Source of the DNA: Planctomycetota bacterium
Lineage (GTDB): Bacteria; Planctomycetota; Planctomycetia; JALXBF01
DNA: 45,352 bases
Assembly (NCBI GenBank): GCA_026991575.1
Contig: JALXBF010000139.1
Location: 1 to 45,352, forward strand
Direction of reading: 5' to 3'
How positions within the stretch are numbered: position 1 is the first letter of the stretch; every line of letters begins with the position of its first letter. This document shows positions 15,868-23,328 of the stretch, in pieces. The notes under the pieces are model-generated. The model was not told the origin of the DNA, searched no databases, and saw only the letters and a list, made by a program, of their open reading frames with translations. The position numbers were made by a program, and so were the translations under genes.

Positions 15868-17148
15868 CTAGACCTCGCCTGCGTACAGCACCTTGGGGTC
15901 CGCGCTCCCCGGCCGATGCAGTACCAGGCCGCCGTCCGGGCAGTTCACATGCACGAGCGACCCCGGGTGGCCGCGCGCATGCTCCTCAAGAATGGCTTCC
16001 ATGGCCTGAACCGCAGCCACCACCTGACGGTCGGCGGCCAGGTCCGCGTAGTCCAGGGCACGTACCTCTTCCAGACGCCGTTCCCTCTGATCCTCGGCAC
16101 CGCCCAGCTCCACATAAGCGACCTCCTGGATAAACCGCTCGATCGCCTCCAGCCCGTAGCCGCGCACCGAACGCTCGTTCCACGGCTCCAGAAACGCCCC
16201 GTTGTAGTGGTTGTTCAGGTTGATCTTCAGCTCATGGGGGGTCAGGCCCTCCACGGTTACCTCCACGCCCCGACGCCGCTGATGCGCGTTCCAGACGCCA
16301 TTGTCAAAGCGAAACTGTACCTCTTGTTCGACGTAGCCCGGGAAGTTGTCTGGCGTCACCCAGCTGGTGTGGATGTCGAACGCCGCCTCGCGGCCGTCGT
16401 CGTAGCGGTACTCCAGCCGCAGCTGCACGGAGTCCCAGGTGTTCTCCTCCGGTGAGCCGACCAGGCCCCGCTGTCCCGTGGCGGTGACACGGGTGAGCCG
16501 GCCGCCGAACGTAAAGTCAATCAACTTGATGTAGTGCACAGCCACGTAGGTGCCCGGATTGCGGCCGGCAATCCACTCGGCGAACTGCTCAAAAGCGATC
16601 CGCTTCGGTTCCAGCAGCGAGCAGTAGCCGTTGTTGACGTGCTTGAGGACACCATCGGCCACCAGCGTGCGCAGCTTCTTGTGGTCCGGGTCGAACAACT
16701 TGTGATACACGACGCGCGCCAGGACACTGCGCTCGCGGGCCAGCTCCACCAGTTCGTCCAGCTCTTGCAGCCGCAGCACGGACGGCTTCTCGATCAACAC
16801 GTGCTTACCATGCTCAATTGCCAGCTTTGCCGCCGCGTAGTGCCGCGGGTCCGGGGTGGCCACGCATATGAAGTCCACGTCGGACTCGGCGAGCTGGCGG
16901 AGCGCATTTGGCCCGGCGTAGATTTCAAACGGATAGATCTTGCCTTTGGCCTGTTCCAGATAGCGTCGTGCACGGCGGCCCGTGCGCGAGGCGGTTGCCA
17001 CCAGCTCAACCTCTACCGGGCCCGAGGCCGGTGTGTAGAGCTTCTCCCGGTGGAGCCGCTCAAAGAGCGGCCGGTACGTCTCGTCAAAGATCATGCCCAT
17101 GCCGGCCATGCCGGCGCGAAGCAGGGGACGATTCCGCCGCGTAGGCAT
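15868..17148 (-). CDS. Gfo/Idh/MocA-family NAD(P)-dependent oxidoreductase
   Basis: 426 residues from the ATG at 17148, with GGGAGC upstream; an earlier in-frame start at 17178 has no site. The N-terminal Rossmann part starts LLRAGMAGMGMIFDETY in place of the more usual G-x-G-x-x-G/A. The middle has VDFICVATPDPRHYAAAKLA and then HVLIEKPSVL, the EKP motif with the Lys expected to act in catalysis. The C-terminal half has the alpha/beta GFO_IDH_MocA_C pattern including a YVAVHYIKLIDF segment. The family oxidises or reduces sugars, inositols and related compounds; the substrate is unknown. It is transcribed away from a TIM-barrel sugar isomerase-like gene and is followed by an aminotransferase. 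Confidence 0.85.
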   Translation of the reverse strand: MPTRRNRPLLRAGMAGMGMIFDETYRPLFERLHREKLYTPASGPVEVELVATASRTGRRARRYLEQAKGKIYPFEIYAGPNALRQLAESDVDFICVATPDPRHYAAAKLAIEHGKHVLIEKPSVLRLQELDELVELARERSVLARVVYHKLFDPDHKKLRTLVADGVLKHVNNGYCSLLEPKRIAFEQFAEWIAGRNPGTYVAVHYIKLIDFTFGGRLTRVTATGQRGLVGSPEENTWDSVQLRLEYRYDDGREAAFDIHTSWVTPDNFPGYVEQEVQFRFDNGVWNAHQRRRGVEVTVEGLTPHELKINLNNHYNGAFLEPWNERSVRGYGLEAIERFIQEVAYVELGGAEDQRERRLEEVRALDYADLAADRQVVAAVQAMEAILEEHARGHPGSLVHVNCPDGGLVLHRPGSADPKVLYAGEV

Positions 17149-17160
17149 CGTTCTGCTGCT

Positions 17161-17189
17161 CCCGATCAACTCGGGCAAACCGGTACAAT
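17161..17189 (+). promoter_or_regulatory. Inverted repeat and -10-like box between divergent genes
   Basis: The 111-bp gap between the divergent oxidoreductase and isomerase genes has CCCGA-N5-TCGGG (17161-17175) and TACAAT (17184-17189) on the plus strand. No good -35 is seen at the right distance, so this is only a candidate operator/promoter for the isomerase-like gene. Confidence 0.25.
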
Positions 17190-17259
17190 CTGCGTGCTGT
17201 CGAGGCTGTTCATTCTAGAGGGCCGCCGCAACCTTGCCCTGCATCCGAAGGAGAGTGCG

Positions 17260-18273
17260 ATGGCCGCGAAAGCAACCGTGCTCTTGAGCGGTTTTGCCGA
17301 TGAGGCAGCCTACTCGAAGGGGGCTGCCGAACAGCTGGGCGTCTTTGCCGCACTCGGACTGCAATACTACAGCTTGCGGTTCATCGACCTCGGCAACGGT
17401 GTCAAGAACGTCATGCAACTGTCGCCGGAAGAAATCAGCAGGCTCAAGGAGCTGCACCGCCGCTATGACATCCGCGTCTCGTCCATCGGCTCACCGATCG
17501 GCAAGGTCAAGCTACGCGACGTTGACGACGGCACGTCGAACCGCTATGTGCCGTTCGCCGAGTACCTGGACGAGGTGCGCCACGCGATCAGACTGGCCCA
17601 GGAGTTCGAGACAGTGCTGATCCGAGGCTTTTCCTTTTACCCCCCCCGTGGCCAGGAAGTTACCGAGGACATGATGGCCGAGGCCGCCGGGAAGCTGCGC
17701 GAGATTGTCGAACTCTGCGCCGAACACAGCGTGGTCTACGGTCTAGAAGTCGAAGCCAATCTGGTTGGTTGTGACGGTCCAAGTATGGCGGAGCTGTACC
17801 GCCGCGTGAACCATCCCAACCTGGTGCTGATCTTCGACGGCGGTAACCTCAGTACCCAGAACCGGCCGCCCGAAGTGGTCTTTGCTGATTACGAGGCGAT
17901 GAAGCCCGGTCTGGGCTGGCTACACATCAAGGACTACAAGATCGACCCGCTGTTGCAGTGGCAGGGGTACGTGGACGAGGAACGGCTCAAGAATTTTGTG
18001 CCCGTCGATGAAGGTGACAGCGGCCATGAGCGCATCCTGCGCGACCTTCGCGACTCGTTCCAACCGATCGAGGATCGCATGAGACGGCTCGGTGCCCCGG
18101 GCGTGTTCCTGGAGCTGGAGCCACACCTCCGAGCCGGAGGCCAGTTCGGCGGCTTCAGCGGTCCGGATGGCATGGGGATCGCGCTGCGGGCCCTGCTGAA
18201 GCTACTCGACTACGTGGGCATCGGATACAGCCTGCGCGATTTCGACTGGCTCCGGACCTCGCGCGGCTACTAG
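17260..18273 (+). CDS. TIM-barrel sugar phosphate isomerase/epimerase-like protein
   Basis: 337 residues. The open frame runs much further upstream, but the start at 17260 follows AAGGAGAGTGCG and the upstream part overlaps the divergent gene. Barrel features are SGFADEAAY at the first strand, LQYYSLRFIDLGNGVKNV, ETVLIRGFSFYPPRG, VYGLEVEANLVGCDG, NLVLIFDGGNL, WLHIKDYK and VFLELEPHL. The Glu, Asp, His and Glu at strand ends are the usual metal ligands of the xylose isomerase-like AP endonuclease 2 superfamily (E..D..H..E). Carbohydrate or inositol isomerisation is likely; the substrate is unknown. It is divergent to the oxidoreductase gene, a pairing common in sugar catabolism. Confidence 0.8.
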   Translation: MAAKATVLLSGFADEAAYSKGAAEQLGVFAALGLQYYSLRFIDLGNGVKNVMQLSPEEISRLKELHRRYDIRVSSIGSPIGKVKLRDVDDGTSNRYVPFAEYLDEVRHAIRLAQEFETVLIRGFSFYPPRGQEVTEDMMAEAAGKLREIVELCAEHSVVYGLEVEANLVGCDGPSMAELYRRVNHPNLVLIFDGGNLSTQNRPPEVVFADYEAMKPGLGWLHIKDYKIDPLLQWQGYVDEERLKNFVPVDEGDSGHERILRDLRDSFQPIEDRMRRLGAPGVFLELEPHLRAGGQFGGFSGPDGMGIALRALLKLLDYVGIGYSLRDFDWLRTSRGY

Positions 18274-18305
18274 TCAGGCATATGGCTCACGGTGCCAGGA
18301 CGGTG

Positions 18306-19673
18306 TCACGCGGGCTGCGCCGTGGGGTTGCCCAGCACGGGCAGGCGCGGCAGCCGCTCGATCGGCTCGGTCCACACCGGTCGACCCTCTAGATGGCCTT
18401 CGGCCATGCGCTCGGCGTGCACCTTCAGTAGGGTGCCCGGCTGCAGGACACCGGCCGGATCAGGCACGCGCACTTCGACATAGCGCTCCGCGGTGCCACG
18501 CAGCCAACCCGGCTGGTCGCGCGCCGGTCGCTCCAGCAGCACCTCCAGCGTGCGGCCCACGAGCCGCTGGCGGAAGCGACGGCCCAGCTCCTCGGCCACT
18601 TCGGCCAGTGCGGCACGTCGTGCCCGCACGACCGCCCGCGGTAACTGGTCCGGCATCGCCGCCGCCGGGGTTCCAGCGCGGGGACTGAACGGGAAGACAT
18701 GGATCCTGGCAAAACCAACCCGGCGGCACACGGCTATCGTCGCCTCGAAGTCGGCGTTGCTTTCGCCGGGAAAGCCGACGATGACGTCCGTCGTGATAGC
18801 CGGCTCATCCAGTGCTGCAAGGACGCGTTCCACACGCCGCAGGAACGCTGCCACCGTGTAGCGGCGTCGCATGCGGCGTAGCACCCGATCTGAGCCGCTT
18901 TGCAAGCATAAGTGCAGGTGGGGGCAGATGCGTCCGGCATGGTCGCGCAGGACGCGAATCAAGTTCTCGTCAACCTCGACCGCCTCCAGGCTCGACAGTC
19001 TCAACCGCCAGCGCCCCTCGATCCGCGCGAGCCGGTCGACCAACTGCCACAGTCGAGTGCGCTGCCGGATCGGCGCATCGAAGCCGTAGTGGCCCAGATG
19101 GATGCCCGTCAGGACAATCTCGCGGTAGCCACTGCGTATCAGCCCCCGCACCTCAGCCTCGATCTCCTCCGGCGGCCGACTGCGCAGCTTGGGCCGGACG
19201 CGCGGGATGATGCAGAAGGTGCACTTCAGGAGACAACCATCCTGGATCCGGACGAACGCGCGCTGGTGGCCGGCAAATCGACGGATGCGGGCCACCCAGC
19301 GCGTCACCCCGAAACGACGCAGGACGGTAGGTAGGTCATCCGGGTGCCGCACCACCGCACGCACCCCGGGCAGCTGGGCAAGTTGCTCAGGGTCGCGCGC
19401 CGCGTAGCAGCCCGTTACGACGATTGCCGCTCCGGGATGCTGTCGGGCCAGCCGGCGGATGAGCTGGCGGGCTTCCGCGTCAGCCTGATGCGTGACCGTG
19501 CACGTATTGACAATGCACAGATCCACAGCGTGCGACGAAGCGTCAGCCGGCACGAACCCGCTGGCCAGCAAGCTTTCCCGGATCAGCTCGCTGTCGTACT
19601 GGTTCGCCTTGCAGCCCAGCGTTACTAGCCGAAACGTTGCCCTCGACTTGTGGTCCTGCATGCCGTGCGCCAT
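18306..19673 (-). CDS. mtaB: tRNA (N6-threonylcarbamoyladenosine(37)-C2)-methylthiotransferase
   Basis: 455 residues from the ATG at 19673. GTG at 19703 or a later ATG four codons downstream are alternatives; none has a strong ribosome site. The N-terminal MTTase domain has LGCKANQYDSE (the MtaB-type signature), IVNTCTVTHQAD and TGCYAARDPEQL, whose Cys residues hold one iron-sulfur cluster. The radical SAM domain has the CLLKCTFC motif (CxxxCxxC). The C-terminal TRAM-like part has GRTLEVLLE and GTAERYVEVRV. The enzyme converts t6A37 to ms2t6A37 in tRNAs reading ANN codons. LGCKANQYDSE separates it from MiaB and RimO. It is convergent with the isomerase-like gene and divergent from ilvN. Confidence 0.9.
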   Translation of the reverse strand: MAHGMQDHKSRATFRLVTLGCKANQYDSELIRESLLASGFVPADASSHAVDLCIVNTCTVTHQADAEARQLIRRLARQHPGAAIVVTGCYAARDPEQLAQLPGVRAVVRHPDDLPTVLRRFGVTRWVARIRRFAGHQRAFVRIQDGCLLKCTFCIIPRVRPKLRSRPPEEIEAEVRGLIRSGYREIVLTGIHLGHYGFDAPIRQRTRLWQLVDRLARIEGRWRLRLSSLEAVEVDENLIRVLRDHAGRICPHLHLCLQSGSDRVLRRMRRRYTVAAFLRRVERVLAALDEPAITTDVIVGFPGESNADFEATIAVCRRVGFARIHVFPFSPRAGTPAAAMPDQLPRAVVRARRAALAEVAEELGRRFRQRLVGRTLEVLLERPARDQPGWLRGTAERYVEVRVPDPAGVLQPGTLLKVHAERMAEGHLEGRPVWTEPIERLPRLPVLGNPTAQPA

Positions 19674-19724
19674 CGTTAATGTTATCGCCACAGTCCGCGA
19701 CACCGAACGCCGGGAGGGGATTCG

Positions 19725-19730
19725 TAGAAT
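19725..19730 (+). promoter_or_regulatory. -10-like TAGAAT upstream of ilvN
   Basis: TAGAAT lies 120 bases before the ilvN start; no good -35 is visible at 16-17 bases. The same hexamer occurs at the rplM promoter and upstream of rnc. It would place transcription start near 19737, just after an in-frame upstream ATG at 19736, which supports the start at 19850. Confidence 0.3.
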
Positions 19731-19849
19731 TGCTGATGTGTCAGGCGAAGGCGACCCCGGCGCGCCAAGTGGCCGTTATGCAACCGCTGCTGCCGTGCAT
19801 GCAGAGCGCACGCCGGGTGACGGCAGATGGCAGGAAGGCAGGTGCGGCG

Positions 19850-20404
19850 ATGGACGAGATCTTCGACGAATTGAGCTCGGCTGGTCGAGAGCACCAGCGG
19901 CACGTGATCTCTGCGCTCGTGCAGAACCAGCCGGGTGTGCTTGCGCACATCGCCGGTATGCTTGCATCCCGCGGCTTCAACATAGACAGTCTGGCCGTGG
20001 GCGAGACGGAAAATCCCGAGCTTTCCCGCATGACGTTTGTGGTCGTCGGCAACAACCGCGTGCTTGATCAAGTCCGCAAACAGCTGGAGAAGATCGTCAC
20101 GGTCGTGCGCGTCCAGGACATCAGCTCAGAGGACTATGTCGAACGTGACCTGATGCTAATCCGAGTGACCTGCCCTCCGGAGCGACGGAGCGAAATCCGG
20201 GAGTTGGTCGAGATCTTTCGGGGCCGGGTTGTGGACGTCGGCCGCAATGACCTGATGATCGAGATCTCCGGGACAGAGAAGAAGGTCGAAGCGTTCATCG
20301 AGCTGATGCGGCCCTACGGGATCAAGGAACTGGTACGCAGCGGACGGATTGCACTGGTACGCAGCTCAAGTTTTCGCCAGGGCAACGGCCAGACGGGAAG
20401 CTGA
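19850..20404 (+). CDS. ilvN: Acetolactate synthase small (regulatory) subunit
   Basis: 184 residues from the ATG at 19850, preceded by GGAAGGCAGGTG. The frame is open for 71 codons upstream and an earlier ATG at 19736 exists, but HVISALVQNQPGVLAHIAG, the start of the ACT domain, follows the chosen start at the normal distance. ACT domain features are GMLASRGFNIDSLAVGETE and MTFVVVG. The C-terminal ALS_ss_C-type domain includes ERDLMLIRV, RGRVVDVG and GIKELVRSGRIALVR. The protein binds branched-chain amino acids and controls the catalytic IlvB subunit in valine, leucine and isoleucine synthesis. IlvB usually lies next door; here the neighbours are mtaB and a membrane protein gene, so the catalytic subunit must be elsewhere. 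Confidence 0.93.
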   Translation: MDEIFDELSSAGREHQRHVISALVQNQPGVLAHIAGMLASRGFNIDSLAVGETENPELSRMTFVVVGNNRVLDQVRKQLEKIVTVVRVQDISSEDYVERDLMLIRVTCPPERRSEIRELVEIFRGRVVDVGRNDLMIEISGTEKKVEAFIELMRPYGIKELVRSGRIALVRSSSFRQGNGQTGS

Positions 20405-20477
20405 CCGGGGCGGCAGCCCCCGGTCGCGATGAGCGGTGCCGACGCGTGCGGATTAGCCCGGCAGTGGAGCGACAGCG

Positions 20478-22337
20478 TTGGACGCAGCACCTGGCCGTAA
20501 CGCGACGCTGGTCGCCGTGGCGGTGTCCCTCTGCCTGCTGGGGGCCCACGGTTGGCTCTGCTGGCGCGCCTATCCCCCGGGCTACCCGGACCGGCCGGTG
20601 CCGTTTATGCAGAACGATCACACGTTCCACTTCTACTATGCCTGGCTTGCGGCACGCAGCGGCCAACCCAATCCTTCCAGCTATGACCCGTACTTCATGG
20701 CCGGCTATGCCAAGACCCTGCTGTTCCCATCCAGTAGCACCTACCCGGAGTTGATCGGCTGGCTCTTCCCCGAGCACGTGGCCTTTGCCTATCGGCTGTA
20801 CGTGCTGCTGGCCGCCTGGCTGACGCCTGCGCTACTGGCCGTAGCCGGGGCGATCGCCACCGGCCGTCCAACACCGGTTGCGACCGTCTTGGCGTGGGCA
20901 GTCGCCTGGTTCTGGGGGGCATTCCCGGCGACGTACGTGGACTGGGGGATGGCTGCGTTCGTCGTGACCTCCGCGATGACACTGCTGGCCTCGATTGTGC
21001 TGTGGCGCTGGCTGCGTGTCGGTGGGCTCAGCCGATGGGGGATCGGCACAGCGATGCTCTGTGCGGCTCAGGTCGGACACCCGTCCACGGCGGTAACTGC
21101 CGCAAGCGTGCTGGCGTGGCCGGCTCTGGCAACGCTGTGGCGCCGCGACGTTGGCCGCTTGGCGTCTCTGGCGGCCGCGGCCACGGTGGTCCTTGCGGTC
21201 TGGACTCCGTGGTGGTGGCCTGCGTGGCTGTGCCGCGATCAGCTGCGGTCGCTGGCAACAGGCTTTGTCAACGAGAACTTCTTGGGACGGATGCTCGAGC
21301 TGGCCCAGGCGCGGTTCCCGTTGGAGACGGCCCTGCTGGTAGCGGCAGTCGGTTCCTTTGCGGTGTTGGCGTACCGGCAGCGCGAGATGCTGACGACAGC
21401 CGCGGCCGGTGCCGTGCTGCTGTTCGCGCTGGGGTACGGTGCTGCGGCGGTGAAGGCGCTTGCCTGGCTGCAGCCTGGCCGCTATACCCAGCCCCTGTAT
21501 GCATGGTTGGTGCTTTGGAACGGTGCCGTGCTGGGCAGCGGTTGGCACCGCGGTTGCCGGCCCGCGGTGCGGGCTCTTTGGTTCGCGACCCAGGGCGTGG
21601 CGATAGCGCTGGCCGCCATGGCCGTACTCGGGCAGGCCGGACAGCTCGGCAGGCCGAGGTTAACGGCGGCGGTGCCACGTGCCGTGGCCGCTGTCTGCCG
21701 TGCGCTCCGGGACGCACCGCCCGAGGCGGGCCGAGTGCTATTCGAGGAGATGGAGCGGCGCGATTTGGCACTGCGTTGGCTGACGGTGCCAATCGATCCG
21801 TACGCGGGAACGAATCCGGCGGCCTATGTCGTGACGCGCACCGGCCACCAGCTCATCGGCGGGCCGTACCTGTACACGCACCTGAAGCAGAACGCGGTCC
21901 AGTTCGGGGACGGGCGGCTGTGCGGCCGGCCGATCGATCAAGTGGACCAGGCGTGGTTTTGGGAAGTGGCGCGGCGATACAACGTGCGTTGGCTGGTGGT
22001 GTGGTCGCGTCCGATGGTGCGCCTGGCAGAAGCAGCACCGGAGCGGTTCCGGCTCGTCTTGGAGGTCGACGGGTTACGGCTGTACGAGTTGCAAAGGCCG
22101 GCCAACTGGGCGATCGAAGGTTTCGCACGGTGTCGGGTGCAGCCCGGGAGAATCGAGGTGCTGAATGCCAAAGAAGGGAAGCGAGGCCTGTTGGTCCTGT
22201 CGTTCCACTGGGCGGCGGGGCTGGCTGCTGACGTGCGGTTGAGGCCGGTTCGTGTTGGCGACGATCCGGTGCCGTTCATCGGAGTGGAGGCCCCGCCCGA
22301 TCGGTTCACCGTCCGGTGGCGGCCGTGGCGGCGCTGA
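20478..22337 (+). CDS. Polytopic membrane protein, possible GT-C-fold glycosyltransferase
   Basis: 619 residues. The start is a TTG at 20478 (GTGGAG upstream); no ATG or GTG is available before the first membrane segment. About 10-12 transmembrane helices lie in residues 8-400. A loop after the first helix has MQNDHTFHFYYAWLAARSG, acidic/His residues placed like the first extracytoplasmic loop of GT-C glycosyltransferases. The C-terminal 200 residues are a soluble domain outside the membrane with RRYNVRWLVVWSRPM and a final beta-rich part. I do not recognise the exact family. A lipid-linked sugar transferase or a related 6-pyruvoyl-tetrahydropterin-synthase-related membrane protein are both possible. 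It follows ilvN by 73 bases and ends 20 bases from the convergent rnc gene. Confidence 0.5.
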   Translation: MDAAPGRNATLVAVAVSLCLLGAHGWLCWRAYPPGYPDRPVPFMQNDHTFHFYYAWLAARSGQPNPSSYDPYFMAGYAKTLLFPSSSTYPELIGWLFPEHVAFAYRLYVLLAAWLTPALLAVAGAIATGRPTPVATVLAWAVAWFWGAFPATYVDWGMAAFVVTSAMTLLASIVLWRWLRVGGLSRWGIGTAMLCAAQVGHPSTAVTAASVLAWPALATLWRRDVGRLASLAAAATVVLAVWTPWWWPAWLCRDQLRSLATGFVNENFLGRMLELAQARFPLETALLVAAVGSFAVLAYRQREMLTTAAAGAVLLFALGYGAAAVKALAWLQPGRYTQPLYAWLVLWNGAVLGSGWHRGCRPAVRALWFATQGVAIALAAMAVLGQAGQLGRPRLTAAVPRAVAAVCRALRDAPPEAGRVLFEEMERRDLALRWLTVPIDPYAGTNPAAYVVTRTGHQLIGGPYLYTHLKQNAVQFGDGRLCGRPIDQVDQAWFWEVARRYNVRWLVVWSRPMVRLAEAAPERFRLVLEVDGLRLYELQRPANWAIEGFARCRVQPGRIEVLNAKEGKRGLLVLSFHWAAGLAADVRLRPVRVGDDPVPFIGVEAPPDRFTVRWRPWRR

Positions 22338-22357
22338 CGTGTTGCGGCCGCGGGCGG

Positions 22358-23083
22358 TTACTTGCTCGAGGCTTCCTCGGGCTGTTTCTCCAGGGCGCCG
22401 ACAGCCAGCAGGGCGTTCCGGGCAGCTTTCTGTTCTGCGTCCTTCTTGGTGCGGCCCCATGCTGGTTCGTACTGTTTGTCGCCGAGTCGCACGGCGATGA
22501 GAAACGATTTGCTGTGGTCGGGTCCCTGTTCGCCGAGCACGACGTACGAGGGGGGATAGCCGAGGTGCTTTTGGGCGTAATGTTGGAGAAGGCTCTTGTA
22601 GTTCTCGTCGATGGCGTTCCTGGCGAAGCGGCGGATCTCGTCGCGGAACACACGGCGCACGAATTTCCGCGCCGCCTGGTACCCTCGGTCAAGAAAAATC
22701 GCCGCAATGACCGATTCAAGCGCGTCGGCCAGGACCGAGCGAGGCATTTCCGACTGGTTCGGCACCCCCTTGCCAAGCAGGATGAACTCGTGCAGGTCAA
22801 GCTTCTGAGCCACGCGAGCACACGATCGACGACTCACCACGGCTGACTTGATCCGCGTCAGCTCCCCTTCGAGCATGTCGGGAAATTCGCGGTAGAGCAG
22901 CTCGCAGATCACGGCTGCGAGAATGGCATCGCCGAGGAACTCGAGGCGTTCGTTCGAGCTGAGTCTGTCCTCGCTATGTGATGCGTGCGTCAGGGCGGCG
23001 AGGAGCAACTCCGGACGCTTAAATCGAACCCCTAGCCGCTCCTGGCATTGCTCTAACCGACGCTCCAGGACCTGTTCCGACAC
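22358..23083 (-). CDS. rnc: Ribonuclease III
   Basis: 241 residues from a GTG at 23083, which has GGGAGG five bases upstream. The open frame runs to 23200, but a TAGAAT box at 23209-23204 would put transcription start at about 23197, and the extension is not needed for the fold. The RNase III domain has the signature SSNERLEFLGDA and DALESVIAAIFLDRGY, giving the catalytic Glu and Asp residues. The C-terminal dsRNA-binding domain has SKSFLIAVRLGDKQ and GRTKKDAEQKAARNAL. It cleaves double-stranded RNA in rRNA processing and mRNA turnover. With this start its length is close to the usual 220-250 residues. It lies downstream of the sigma factor gene on the same strand. Confidence 0.95.
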   Translation of the reverse strand: MSEQVLERRLEQCQERLGVRFKRPELLLAALTHASHSEDRLSSNERLEFLGDAILAAVICELLYREFPDMLEGELTRIKSAVVSRRSCARVAQKLDLHEFILLGKGVPNQSEMPRSVLADALESVIAAIFLDRGYQAARKFVRRVFRDEIRRFARNAIDENYKSLLQHYAQKHLGYPPSYVVLGEQGPDHSKSFLIAVRLGDKQYEPAWGRTKKDAEQKAARNALLAVGALEKQPEEASSK

Positions 23084-23203
23084 CACTGCCTCCCATACGG
23101 TCCGCAGGACGTGGAGCCCCAGTCCTAGGCGCCGGGAAAGAAATCGCGCCGCCGAGGACGGGACTTCGGCGAAGCGATTCCTTTCCCAGCGAAGCACCAC
23201 TCC

Positions 23204-23209
23204 ATTCTA
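23204..23209 (-). promoter_or_regulatory. -10-like TAGAAT upstream of rnc
   Basis: TAGAAT on the minus strand, 121 bases before the proposed rnc start; the -35 region is GC-rich and poor. Weak support on its own, useful mainly for choosing the rnc start. Confidence 0.3.
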
Positions 23210-23328
23210 GCGGATACTCTCGTTGTCCGCACGGGCCGGCCAGCACGCACCCCCCCGTGGTTTCCTGCGAGCCGTCGGTCAGCAGTGAGTGCCACGGGCC
23301 GCGCCAGTGCGTGGATCGCCGGGAGCGG

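Noticed and set aside
21543-21558. TGGCAC-N5-TTGCC, a sigma54 promoter-like sequence
   Set aside because: It lies in the middle of the membrane protein gene, has no gene start downstream and is explained by codon content.
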